Assembly (NCBI GenBank): GCA_051875715.1
Contig: JBJEHD010000001.1
Coordinates: 1-28,166, forward strand
DNA: 28,166 nt
Origin: DYCT01 sp051875715
GTDB lineage: Bacteria > Bacteroidota > Bacteroidia > Bacteroidales > Bacteroidaceae
Direction of reading: 5' to 3'
Shown here: piece after piece, positions 1 to 6,857 of the stretch
Position numbering within the stretch: the stretch's first letter is position 1
How the letters are laid out: every line of letters starts with the position of its first letter
Translations under genes and position numbers: made by a program
Notes under the pieces: model-generated
What the model was told of the DNA's origin: nothing
The model's database searches: none
The model's input: only the letters and a program-made list of their open reading frames with translations

Positions 1-1
1 C

Positions 2-77
2 GGTGATCATAGCGATTATTGTTTGTAATTCTTTGTATTTCAACACTATAAAGTTGCAGCAATTTTCGCTGATCACC
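2..77. repeat. Short dyad element with interrupted inverted repeat
   Basis: The left arm GGTGATCA-TA-GCGA (2-15) is the reverse complement of TCGC-TGATCACC (66-77), apart from a 2-nt bulge. Pairing continues inward to ATTG/CAAT with two mismatches. A 10-bp perfect palindrome, TAAGTACTTA, lies just outside at 85-94. No coding sequence is credible here. The element lies downstream of ispH at the window edge, so it could be an operator, an RNA hairpin or part of a larger structure cut off on the left. Function unknown. Confidence 0.45.
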
Positions 78-142
78 AAATTTCTAAGTACTTATAATTC
101 GTCGAACTCACGTTAAATATGACGGATGGTTGACTAATAAAA

Positions 143-316
143 GTTAAACCCAAAACGGTCATTAGGCCTTTATGCGCAAACGAACTTTCTTTTGGGCATC
201 TGTGTTCCCGTTTCTCGGTTACAATGGAGCCCCATTGCGCCCTCAAAACGGGAACACATCTGTTCAAAAATAGAAGTTGTTATCATCATAACGCTAATGA
301 CCGATTTGGGTTGAAC
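143..316. repeat. 174-bp imperfect palindrome downstream of ispH
   Basis: The two 71-nt arms, 143-213 and 246-316, are imperfect reverse complements. The outer 22 nt (143-164 against 295-316) match at 20 positions. The inner 13 nt (201-213 against 246-258) match perfectly. The stretch between aligns only with small indels. The 32-nt centre holds a further hairpin, CAATGG (222-227) against CCATTG (232-237). The region carries no gene. It could be the 3' end of the ispH transcript, a decayed MITE-like element, or a structured regulatory RNA. No clear target-site duplication and no T-run typical of an intrinsic terminator are visible. With the dyad at 2-77 it accounts for most of the gene-free 1-354 interval; the rest is AT-rich with nothing recognisable. 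Confidence 0.6.
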
Positions 317-354
317 AACCCCGTGGCGTTCTTCAAGTTCTGTCGGTCGGCTTG

Positions 355-1227
355 TTACATGGCTTGCATCAAACGGACCAGCCGGTCTTTGACTTCCTCC
401 ATCAGCCATTTCGGCGTGGAGGTGGCGCCGCAAATGCCGATGCTCATGTCGGGGATTAGCAGCGAGGGGTCGATTTCTTCCGGCCCGTCAATCAAGTGCG
501 TGTTGGCATTCACCTTCAGGCATTCACCGTACAGCACTTTCCCGTTTGAACTTTTCTTGCCGCTGACGAAGAAGACAAGGTCGTGCGAGGCGGCGAACTG
601 GCGAATGTTGGTCATGCGGTTGGCCACCTGGCGGCAGATGGTGTCGTAGAAATGAAAATGCGCGTTTGGGACCATCTGCTGTTGGATTTGCTCCACGATG
701 TGCCGGAAACCTTCGATGGACTTGGTCGTCTGCGAGTAGAGGCAGATGTCGCGTGTGTAGTCCAATGTGCGGAGTTCGTCGGCGTTTTCGATGACAAGTG
801 CTTCGCCGCTGGTCTGTCCGACGAGGCCCAACACTTCGGCATGTCCGTTTTTCCCATAGATGACAATTTGCTTGTCCGGGTTATCCTTCCGGTCATGCTC
901 TTGCTTGATGCGGCGTTGCAGGCGGAGTACAACCGGACAGGTGGCGTCGATGATTTCAATCTCGTTGTCCTTGGCGATGGCGTACGTCTCGGGGGGCTCG
1001 CCATGGGCCCGCAGCAGGATCTTGACACGGTGCAGTTGCTTGAACTCCTCGTGATTGATGGTAACAAGCCCCATGGCTTTCAGACGCTCTACCTCTTTGC
1101 TGTTGTGCACAATGTCGCCCAAACAATAGAGCGTGCCGCCTTTGGCCAACTCTTCTTCCGCCTTCTTGATGGCTGTGACGACGCCGAAGCAGAAACCCGA
1201 TTCCTGGTCTATCTCGATGTTTTTCAT
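355..1227 (-). CDS. ispH: 4-hydroxy-3-methylbut-2-enyl diphosphate reductase IspH (LytB)
   Basis: Last enzyme of the MEP pathway: a cytosolic iron-sulfur protein that reduces HMBPP to isopentenyl and dimethylallyl diphosphate. The 290-residue protein has the three cluster cysteines at the expected spacing: C13 in GFCFGV, C97 in DATCPV and C198 in TICRQ. It also has the substrate histidines H41 (HNSKEV), H75 (RAHGEPP) and H129, with the HAE acid E131. The length is slightly below that of E. coli IspH, as expected for the compact form. Its ATG overlaps the cmk stop by 4 bp (ATGA), so it is the last gene of a porQ-cmk-ispH operon. The dyad element at 143-316 follows its stop by about 40 bp. Together with the polyprenyl synthase at 4083 it supplies isoprenoid precursors, for example for menaquinone and the undecaprenyl carrier (inference from the pathway). 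Confidence 0.97.
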   Translation of the reverse strand: MKNIEIDQESGFCFGVVTAIKKAEEELAKGGTLYCLGDIVHNSKEVERLKAMGLVTINHEEFKQLHRVKILLRAHGEPPETYAIAKDNEIEIIDATCPVVLRLQRRIKQEHDRKDNPDKQIVIYGKNGHAEVLGLVGQTSGEALVIENADELRTLDYTRDICLYSQTTKSIEGFRHIVEQIQQQMVPNAHFHFYDTICRQVANRMTNIRQFAASHDLVFFVSGKKSSNGKVLYGECLKVNANTHLIDGPEEIDPSLLIPDMSIGICGATSTPKWLMEEVKDRLVRLMQAM

Positions 1228-1916
1228 GCTCCTGCCACTTTATGGAACTGTTCGAGCAACCAGGCTTTCTGCTCTTCGATGGTCAGATGGGTGTTGTCGA
1301 GCAGGAGTGCGTCGTCGGCCCGTCGCAACGGACTGACTGCGCGGTTCTGGTCGATATAGTCCCGTTGCTTGACGTTTTCCAGTATCTCAGCATATTCGGC
1401 AGGCTGGCCTTTGGCCTTCAGCTCGTCAAAACGCCGCTGGGCGCGTACCTCGGCCGAGGCGGTCACGAAGATTTTCAACTCGGCGTCTGGGAAAACCGTC
1501 GTGCCGATGTCTCGTCCGTCCATGACGATTCCTTTGGCTTTGCCCATCTCTTGCTGGGCGGTCACCATAGCCGTACGGACAAAGCCGATGGCGCTGATGG
1601 GACTTACTTTCGAAGAAACCTCCATGCTGCGGATGCGCTGTTCCACGTTGACCCCATTCAGGTAGGTTTGGGGAGCGGGATTCCCCGCCTCTCGTACGAA
1701 TGAAATGCGTATCTGACCCAACTGGCTCTTCAAGGCTTCGGTGTCGACCGTTCCGTCAGGGAGGAACAGGTGGTGGTCGATACAATAGAGCGTCACGGCC
1801 CGATACATGGCTCCGCTGTCGATGTAAATGTAGCCCAATTCGCGGGCCAGGTCTTTGGCCATCGTGCTTTTCCCGCACGAGGAGAAGCCGTCAACGGCTA
1901 TGGTGATCTTTTTCAT
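1224..1916 (-). CDS. cmk: Cytidylate (CMP/dCMP) kinase
   Basis: Phosphorylates CMP and dCMP to the diphosphates using ATP, in the cytosol. The protein is 230 residues, the usual bacterial Cmk length. A P-loop, GFSSCGKST, lies near residue 10, followed by IDSGAMYRA, the conserved nucleotide-binding segment DGRDIGT, and the R-rich lid region with QRRFDELKAKG. The start was placed at the ATG at 1914-1916 (MKKITIAVDG). An in-frame extension to 2006 would add 30 residues unlike the family and run into porQ. The stop overlaps the ispH start by 4 bp, and porQ ends 19 bp upstream, so all three are probably co-transcribed. There is nothing unusual in the catalytic motifs. Confidence 0.96.
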   Translation of the reverse strand: MKKITIAVDGFSSCGKSTMAKDLARELGYIYIDSGAMYRAVTLYCIDHHLFLPDGTVDTEALKSQLGQIRISFVREAGNPAPQTYLNGVNVEQRIRSMEVSSKVSPISAIGFVRTAMVTAQQEMGKAKGIVMDGRDIGTTVFPDAELKIFVTASAEVRAQRRFDELKAKGQPAEYAEILENVKQRDYIDQNRAVSPLRRADDALLLDNTHLTIEEQKAWLLEQFHKVAGA

Positions 1917-1935
1917 GGGAGTATGGATATGTGGT

Positions 1936-2907
1936 TTATAATGACATGGCAAAATTGAATAACAGCGATGAACCCACTGCGTGGTATTTGGCGAACGAGG
2001 CGGCAATCTTGACGCGCTTCACTTGTACACCGGCTCCGGCACTCAGGCCGGCCCAATGGGATGAACCGTTTATCTTCATCTCGTTGGCGCGGCGGCAATT
2101 GTAGCCCAATGACACGTAAAAGACATCTGAGGGGCAGAAGTCCAACCCGAAGATGAAGTGGTTGAGCAGCACCGTGGTGAACTTTTGTTTCTTTCCTTCA
2201 TCGGTCAGCGAGGCTTTCCAATCGTTCAGTAAAGGCAGGGTGACAGACAAACGGAGTGGGGCATGGGCCAATCGCTTGGTGATGCCGAACTGGAGGTCCA
2301 AAGGAAGACGGTTGCGCTGGTTGTCGAACTTCTTGATTTGTGCGCCCAGGTTTTTCACGGCGAAGGACACCGAGAAATCCGAACTTTCGTTGTAGTAGTT
2401 GAGCCCCAAATCCACTCCGATGCCAAACGAGGAATAGATGTGGTAATGCGAATAGAGCATCTTGGCCGTCACACCACCGCTCCAGTAGTCGCTCAAATCG
2501 TAGTTGAACATGCCGATGAAGGCCATGTCTTTCGCTGAAAATTCGCCCAAAATCTGGCCGTCGGCATCGGTCTGCTTCATCTTCCCGTATCCTAAGAATT
2601 GGGCACCGACGGCCCAGGCCGAGCGGTCGTTGATGGTCTGTGAATAGGCGGCGCTTCCGGTGCCAATCCCGTCCATGTAAGCCATGTAGTGGAGGCTGAG
2701 GCTTCTGTCGGCCACGCACGAAAGCAGGGCTGGGTTGTGCCAGGCCATTGAAAGATCGTCTTCGATGATGGAAATGTTCTCACCTCCCAAGGCTGCCGCA
2801 TGCGAGGAAACGGGCAACTGCAGGAAATGAAAGGTGCTGCGCACCTGGGCTTGTGTTCCTATTATATATATATAGGAAAGAAAGAATATGATGAGTCTCT
2901 TCTTCAT
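1936..2907 (-). CDS. porQ: Type IX secretion system protein PorQ (outer-membrane family)
   Basis: A 323-residue exported protein. A signal peptide spans residues 1-20 (MKKRLIIFF...TQA, cleavage before QV), followed by the segment AAALGGENISIIEDD and alternating aromatic/polar beta-strand patterns through to the C-terminal strand ending FAMSL. This matches the PorQ family, outer-membrane proteins of the PorV/FadL-like fold associated with T9SS in Porphyromonas and Flavobacterium. The start was chosen at the ATG at 2905-2907, directly before the signal peptide. The in-frame extension to 3054 adds 49 residues and has no support. A TATCTTTG box lies 22 nt upstream. It is the first gene of the porQ-cmk-ispH operon. 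No PorK/L/M/N, SprA or PorV gene is in the window. Homologues also occur in Bacteroidales without full T9SS, so a role in secretion is inference. Confidence 0.85.
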   Translation of the reverse strand: MKKRLIIFFLSYIYIIGTQAQVRSTFHFLQLPVSSHAAALGGENISIIEDDLSMAWHNPALLSCVADRSLSLHYMAYMDGIGTGSAAYSQTINDRSAWAVGAQFLGYGKMKQTDADGQILGEFSAKDMAFIGMFNYDLSDYWSGGVTAKMLYSHYHIYSSFGIGVDLGLNYYNESSDFSVSFAVKNLGAQIKKFDNQRNRLPLDLQFGITKRLAHAPLRLSVTLPLLNDWKASLTDEGKKQKFTTVLLNHFIFGLDFCPSDVFYVSLGYNCRRANEMKINGSSHWAGLSAGAGVQVKRVKIAASFAKYHAVGSSLLFNFAMSL

Positions 2908-2928
2908 GAATTCGATTGAAATTGTGGC

Positions 2929-2936
2929 CAAAGATA
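2929..2936 (-). promoter_or_regulatory. -7 box of the porQ operon promoter
   Basis: On the minus strand this reads TATCTTTG, an exact match to the Bacteroidota -7 consensus TAnnTTTG, 22 nt upstream of the porQ ATG. No convincing -33 TTTG is present at the usual 19-21 nt spacing, so the call rests on the -7 box and its position. Confidence 0.55.
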
Positions 2937-3127
2937 GGGTAAATTTACTATAGTTTGTGAGTTTTGTACGATTAATCGGCAGAGCCTTCGTCCGAGAAGC
3001 GTGCTCACACATGCATAGAAACGAGAAGTCATCTGTTTTAGGGTGTGAAAACAATTAAAAAAATAAAAATGCGAAAATAGGTGCATAAAAAATTGGGGGT
3101 TATGGGACACTTTATCAAAAAATGTAC

Positions 3128-3135
3128 TACATTTG
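3128..3135 (+). promoter_or_regulatory. -7 box of the tonB promoter
   Basis: TACATTTG matches TAnnTTTG exactly and lies 37 nt before the tonB ATG, in the divergent porQ-tonB intergenic region. The -33 element is not recognisable. Confidence 0.55.
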
Positions 3136-3172
3136 CCCAAAATGAGAAACACATAAAATGATATAATAAATT

Positions 3173-3859
3173 ATGGAAGTTAAAAAGTCACCTAAAGCAG
3201 ACCTGGAGAATAAGAAAAGTACCTGGCTGCTTGTCGGTTACGTCCTTGTCTTGGCGGTCTTGTTCGTCGCGTTCGAGTGGTCGCAGCGCGATGTGAAGGT
3301 CTCCACGGAAACGGGCGTTGTCGACATTGTTTTTGAGGAGGAAATCATCCCTATTACGCAACAAGAAGAAATCAAGGCTCCGCCTCCTCCCGAGGCTCCT
3401 TCCGTAGCGGAAGTGTTGAACATCGTAGATGACAATGCCGATGTACAGGAAACGACCATCGCTTCAACGGAGGAAAACAAGGAAGCCGTAGAAGTGAAAT
3501 ATGTACCGGTGGAAGTGGAAGAAGAGGAAGCCCCGGAGGAAGAAACCATCTTCCAAGTGGTAGAACAGATGCCGGAATTCCCGGGCGGTATGGGCGAATG
3601 CTTGAAGTTCTTGGGTAAGAACATCAAATATCCGACCATCGCACAGGAGAATGGTATTCAAGGACGTGTAATCGTCCAGTTTGTGGTGAACCGCGACGGT
3701 TCCATCGTTGATCCGGTGGTTGTCCGTAGCGTTGACCCCTATTTGGACAAGGAAGCCCTCCGCGTGATTAAGACCATGCCGAAGTGGAAACCGGGTATGC
3801 AGAGAGGTAAGGCTGTACGTGTGAAATACACTGTGCCTGTGACCTTCAAACTGCAATAA
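3173..3859 (+). CDS. tonB: TonB-family energy transducer
   Basis: Couples the inner-membrane proton-motive force to outer-membrane TonB-dependent transporters by spanning the periplasm. The 228-residue protein has a short basic N-terminus and one membrane anchor at about residues 17-36 (STWLLVGYVLVLAVLF). A periplasmic linker follows with a PPPP run at 70-73 and many glutamates (VEVEEEEAPEEE near 112-124). The C-terminal TonB domain, about 130-228, carries the family segments MPEFPGG, YPTIAQENGIQGRV and MPKWKPGMQRGK. The linker is acidic rather than the Pro-Lys/Pro-Glu type of Escherichia coli TonB, which is common in Bacteroidota. The gene appears monocistronic, with its own -7 box. The matching ExbB/ExbD genes lie 3 kb downstream on the same strand. 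Bacteroidota usually encode several TonBs, so its transporter partner is not known. Confidence 0.93.
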   Translation: MEVKKSPKADLENKKSTWLLVGYVLVLAVLFVAFEWSQRDVKVSTETGVVDIVFEEEIIPITQQEEIKAPPPPEAPSVAEVLNIVDDNADVQETTIASTEENKEAVEVKYVPVEVEEEEAPEEETIFQVVEQMPEFPGGMGECLKFLGKNIKYPTIAQENGIQGRVIVQFVVNRDGSIVDPVVVRSVDPYLDKEALRVIKTMPKWKPGMQRGKAVRVKYTVPVTFKLQ

Positions 3860-3892
3860 ATCTCGTACGTCAAAAGATTTAATAATTATAGG

Positions 3893-4054
3893 GAGGCTGT
3901 GTCAAAATGCGAGATTTTGGCACAGCCTTCAAGGTGTTTCAGAGTGGCTGAGATGCAAGGCGCTGGGCTGAGGACGAAGGAGTTACTGATTGTGCAACCA
4001 AGCCCGAATGCCGATAGCAACGTCACAGGTCGGCCGTTATGGCGCACCGTCTTT
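3893..4054 (+). repeat. Intergenic repeat, copy A (long form) with 14-bp hairpin head
   Basis: The segment opens with a hairpin: 3895-3908 pairs with 3914-3927 through 14 bp with one G-U pair and a 5-nt loop. It continues AAGGTGTTTCAG, then a central block of about 75 nt (GGCTGAGATGCAAGG... onward), then CCGATA and GTTATGGCGCACCG. The head (GAGGCTGTGT, GGCACAG), the GTGTTTCAG segment, CCGATA and the tail recur in the same order and orientation at 9311-9387, without the middle. It directly follows tonB and fills the tonB-idsA gap. The hairpin might also terminate tonB transcription, but no T-run follows. No protein is credible here. Confidence 0.6.
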
Positions 4055-4082
4055 TCTATTACCCTTAAATTTATACTGAGAA

Positions 4083-5057
4083 ATGTATTCTGCTCTTCAT
4101 CTCCTGGATAAGGTTAATTCCTATATCTCTAATCTGAAACTAGTTCATGATCCCTCCGGATTGTACGAACCTATCGAATATGTGCTGTCGTTGGGCGGCA
4201 AACGGGTTCGTCCGGTATTGATGCTGATGGCTTACAACCTGTACGAGGATGAAGTGGACAAGGCAATGCCTCAGGCGGTTGCATTGGAAACATATCACAA
4301 CTACACGTTGCTGCACGACGACTTGATGGACCGATCGGATATGCGTCGAGGAAATCCTACAGTTCATAAGGTGTGGAACGAGAATACGGCCATCCTGTCG
4401 GGAGACGCCATGCTTGTGTTGGCCTATCGTTTGCTTGCCGGCAATCATCCGGAGTGCTTGAACGAAGTGTTGGATCTCTTTAGCCGTACGGCGTTGGAGA
4501 TTTGTGAAGGGCAGCAATACGACATGGAGTTTGAGACCCGGTCGGACGTGACCGAAGAAGAATACTTGCAGATGATTCGCCTGAAGACCGGCGTGTTGTT
4601 GGCCGCCAGCCTGAAAATGGGGGCCGTGATGGCCGGTGCGTCCGATGAGGACGCGGAAGCCTTGTACGATTTCGGCATCCAGATCGGATTGGCTTTCCAA
4701 TTGCAGGACGATTTCCTGGATGTCTACGGTGATCCGGCTGTTTTTGGAAAGAAGATCGGAGGCGACATCCTTTGCAACAAGAAAACTTATTTGCTGATCA
4801 AGGCATTGGAACAGGCATCGGTAATGCAGCGTGAATCTTTAATGGCTTGGTTGCGTAAGAAAGAGTATGAACCGCAGGAGAAAATCCGGGCGGTCACGGC
4901 TTTGTATGACGAAATCGGAATACGGGATGTCTGCATGAAGAAGATGCAAGAGTATCATGAACGCGCGATGGCTTGTCTGGCAAAGGTGTCTGTGCCGAAG
5001 GAAGGGAAAGCCATGTTGGAAGACTTCGCATGCAAACTGATGTATAGGGAGATGTAA
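4083..5057 (+). CDS. Short-chain polyprenyl diphosphate synthase (trans-isoprenyl transferase)
   Basis: Condenses isopentenyl diphosphate with allylic diphosphates to make linear all-trans prenyl diphosphates, in the cytosol. The 324-residue protein shows the family's regions in order: GGKRVRP (38-44), the first Asp-rich motif DDLMD (79-83) followed by RRG, KTG near 168-170, and the second Asp-rich motif DDFLD (209-213) followed by GKKIGGD. The first motif lacks the two-residue insertion of E. coli-type farnesyl synthases. An aromatic residue, Y74, sits five positions before it; in archaeal geranylgeranyl synthases that position limits chain length, so a C15-C20 product is likely (inference). 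The unrecognised gene at 5060 starts 2 bp after its stop, and tatD follows, suggesting one transcript. It draws on the IPP/DMAPP made by IspH. Confidence 0.92.
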   Translation: MYSALHLLDKVNSYISNLKLVHDPSGLYEPIEYVLSLGGKRVRPVLMLMAYNLYEDEVDKAMPQAVALETYHNYTLLHDDLMDRSDMRRGNPTVHKVWNENTAILSGDAMLVLAYRLLAGNHPECLNEVLDLFSRTALEICEGQQYDMEFETRSDVTEEEYLQMIRLKTGVLLAASLKMGAVMAGASDEDAEALYDFGIQIGLAFQLQDDFLDVYGDPAVFGKKIGGDILCNKKTYLLIKALEQASVMQRESLMAWLRKKEYEPQEKIRAVTALYDEIGIRDVCMKKMQEYHERAMACLAKVSVPKEGKAMLEDFACKLMYREM

Positions 5058-5059
5058 CT

Positions 5060-5752
5060 ATGCCGTATAGACGACTGCCAAATACGGATATGGCTCGCTT
5101 GAAGGTGCTGCGGACGGCGGTGGAGAAAAACGCGGGTTACAGTCCCGTGATTGCATTGCAGACGTATTCGGAAGCGCGCAATTTCCTGCCACGTTTTGAA
5201 TCGGCCCACATCTACTACCAGCAATGCCTGGACAACCAGATTCAGGCCAGCAGAAAATACCAGCCTGCCATCCGCAACGCGCGGATGTATGTGTCTCATT
5301 TCATTCAGGTGCTGAATCTGGCTGTCATCAGGGGTGAAATCAAGACTGAGTACAAGGATTATTACGGACTGCCAAGGGAGGCCAACTGTGTGCCGGACTT
5401 GACCAACGACTCGGCCGTGCTTGAGTGGGGTGGAAAGGTGATTGCGGGAGAACGTGAGCGTCTCCGCAAAGGTGGAGTGCCCATCTATAATCCGACGATA
5501 GCCAAGGTGTCTGTCCATTACGAAATATTCAAGGATGGGTATGAACGGCAAAAAAACTTGCAAATGGTGACGGCACGCAGCTTGGAGAAGTTGGCGTCAA
5601 TGCGCGAGAAGGCGGACGCAATCATTCTGGATGTGTGGAATCAGGTGGAACGGCACTTTGAGTCGCTGACAGGAAAACAACGGCTGGAAAAATGTCGTGA
5701 ATACGGCGTCATCTATTATTATAGAACAGGGGAGAAACGGACGGAGGAATGA
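5060..5752 (+). CDS. Conserved-looking hypothetical protein, cytosolic, 230 aa
   Basis: I do not recognise this family. The protein has no signal peptide or membrane segment. It is rich in charged residues and tyrosine, and looks largely helical. An N-terminal region with RLKVLRTAVE leads to a stretch around ARMYVSHFIQVLNLAVIRGEIK, then a more loop-like middle (YYGLPREANCVPDLTNDSAVLEWGGKVI), a segment reading GGVPIYNPTIAKVSVHYEIF, and a final helical region with LEKLASMREKADAIILDVWNQVERHF. It is clearly a real gene: it starts 2 bp after the polyprenyl synthase stop, its stop overlaps the tatD start as ATGA, and its codon use matches the neighbours. Co-translation with tatD and the synthase is probable. 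No catalytic motif can be assigned. Confidence 0.85.
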   Translation: MPYRRLPNTDMARLKVLRTAVEKNAGYSPVIALQTYSEARNFLPRFESAHIYYQQCLDNQIQASRKYQPAIRNARMYVSHFIQVLNLAVIRGEIKTEYKDYYGLPREANCVPDLTNDSAVLEWGGKVIAGERERLRKGGVPIYNPTIAKVSVHYEIFKDGYERQKNLQMVTARSLEKLASMREKADAIILDVWNQVERHFESLTGKQRLEKCREYGVIYYYRTGEKRTEE

Positions 5753-6537
5753 TGGATTTGATAGATACCCATTCGCATTTGTTCGTGGAAGAGTTTGCCG
5801 ACGACTTGCCGGATGTGATAGAACGCGCCAAGGCAGCGGGTGTCGTAAAGGTGTTGATGCCCAATATCGATGCCTCTACGGTCGAGTCCTTGCTGGCCGT
5901 TTGTGCGGCATACCCGGATTATTGTTATCCGATGATGGGGCTGCACCCCACCTCGGTAGACGCTGACTGTATGCGTGTCTTGGCAGAACTGAAGCCGTTG
6001 TTTTCGCAACATCAGTTCATCGCGGTAGGCGAGGTCGGATTGGATTTTTATTGGGATACGACCTATCGCCTGGAGCAAGAGCGTGTCTTCGATTGCCAGG
6101 TTCAATGGGCTCTTGACTACAATTTACCATTGGTCATCCATTGCCGTGAAGCCAATGAAAGCATGTACCGCATGCTTCTACCTTATATAAAAGAAACAAA
6201 GTTGCGCGGTGTATTTCATAGTTTTACCGGCACATCCGACGATGCCGGTCGACTGATGGAATTCTCGGGCTTTCGATTTGGCGTCAATGGGGTGGTGACA
6301 TTCAAGAAGTCGCATCTGCCCGATGTGCTTCCGCTGATTTCCGTGAATCGTTTGTTGCTGGAAACAGACTCTCCGTATTTGGCGCCGGTGCCTAAACGAG
6401 GCGGTAGGAACGAAAGCGCATACGTGGTGCATGTGTTGCAGAAGGTGTCGGACGTGTTGGCCTTGCCGCCGGACGAGGTGGCCGAAACAACGACCAGGAA
6501 TGCTGTCGAACTATTTGGGCTCTCATTAAATGTGTGA
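5749..6537 (+). CDS. tatD: TatD-family metal-dependent deoxyribonuclease
   Basis: A 262-residue TIM-barrel amidohydrolase-fold protein of the TatD/YcfH/YjjV group, which act as metal-dependent 3'-5' DNases or as D-aminoacyl-tRNA deacylases. The metal ligands are all visible: H8 and H10 in DTHSH, E95 in GEVGLD, H131 in VIHCRE, H157 in FHSFTG and D207 in LETDSPYL. The length is typical. Translation can start at 5749 or at the next codon (MMDL); the first ATG overlaps the stop of the upstream hypothetical gene (ATGA). It is the last gene before the tRNA-Ser region. Which TatD paralogue this is cannot be settled from motifs alone. Confidence 0.93.
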   Translation: MMDLIDTHSHLFVEEFADDLPDVIERAKAAGVVKVLMPNIDASTVESLLAVCAAYPDYCYPMMGLHPTSVDADCMRVLAELKPLFSQHQFIAVGEVGLDFYWDTTYRLEQERVFDCQVQWALDYNLPLVIHCREANESMYRMLLPYIKETKLRGVFHSFTGTSDDAGRLMEFSGFRFGVNGVVTFKKSHLPDVLPLISVNRLLLETDSPYLAPVPKRGGRNESAYVVHVLQKVSDVLALPPDEVAETTTRNAVELFGLSLNV

Positions 6538-6618
6538 CAGAGATTTTAAAGTTTATTAATTTTGGGTGATAATTGCAGATTATAGAGAGAATATGCGGTG
6601 CGAGATAAAAAAAAAGAA

Positions 6619-6626
6619 TACATTTG
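6619..6626 (+). promoter_or_regulatory. Candidate -7 box upstream of tRNA-Ser and the exb operon
   Basis: TACATTTG matches TAnnTTTG. A start about 7 nt downstream would give a tRNA precursor with a leader of roughly 60 nt. No TAnnTTTG box lies between the tRNA and exbB, so this or another site upstream of the tRNA (for example TAATTTTG at 6557-6564) may drive both. Confidence 0.4.
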
Positions 6627-6696
6627 TGGCTGAAAAGATTGGGGATTCCCATATTTTTTGTAATTTGCAGCCGATTTGAGAGGGCTGTAGGCCTTT

Positions 6697-6784
6697 GGAG
6701 AGATGCTCGAGTGGTTGAAGAGGCACGCCTGGAAAGCGTGTATACGCCTAAAGCGTATCGCGGGTTCGAATCCCGCTTTCTCCG
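6697..6784 (+). tRNA. tRNA-Ser (anticodon GGA)
   Basis: A complete class II tRNA of 88 nt. The acceptor arms are GGAGAGA (6697-6703) and TTTCTCC (6777-6783). The anticodon stem CACGC/GCGTG encloses the loop CTGGAAA, giving GGA. A long variable arm (TATACGCCTAAAGCGTATC) follows, then the T arm GCGGGTTCGAATCCCGC. The discriminator is G. The 3' CCA is not encoded, since CAAAAA follows. It reads UCC and UCU codons. Confidence 0.97.
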
Positions 6785-6857
6785 CAAAAATGGAATAGGA
6801 AGAGAAATGAATAACTAATAATAATCAATTAATTAATCTTAAAAATTTAGACACACA

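Noticed and set aside
143..316. Palindrome considered as a complete insertion sequence
   Set aside because: It is only 174 bp, encodes no transposase and shows no convincing target-site duplication; at most a non-autonomous remnant.
224..649. 141-codon plus-strand open frame across the palindrome into ispH
   Set aside because: It spans the non-coding dyad element and the ispH 3' end, with no promoter or motif.
583..1359. 258-codon open frame antisense to ispH and the end of cmk
   Set aside because: ispH carries all catalytic cysteines in the opposite frame. The antisense product has no recognisable feature.
3899..4111. 70-codon open frame between tonB and the prenyl synthase
   Set aside because: It consists of the intergenic repeat and is not preserved in copy B at 9311-9387.
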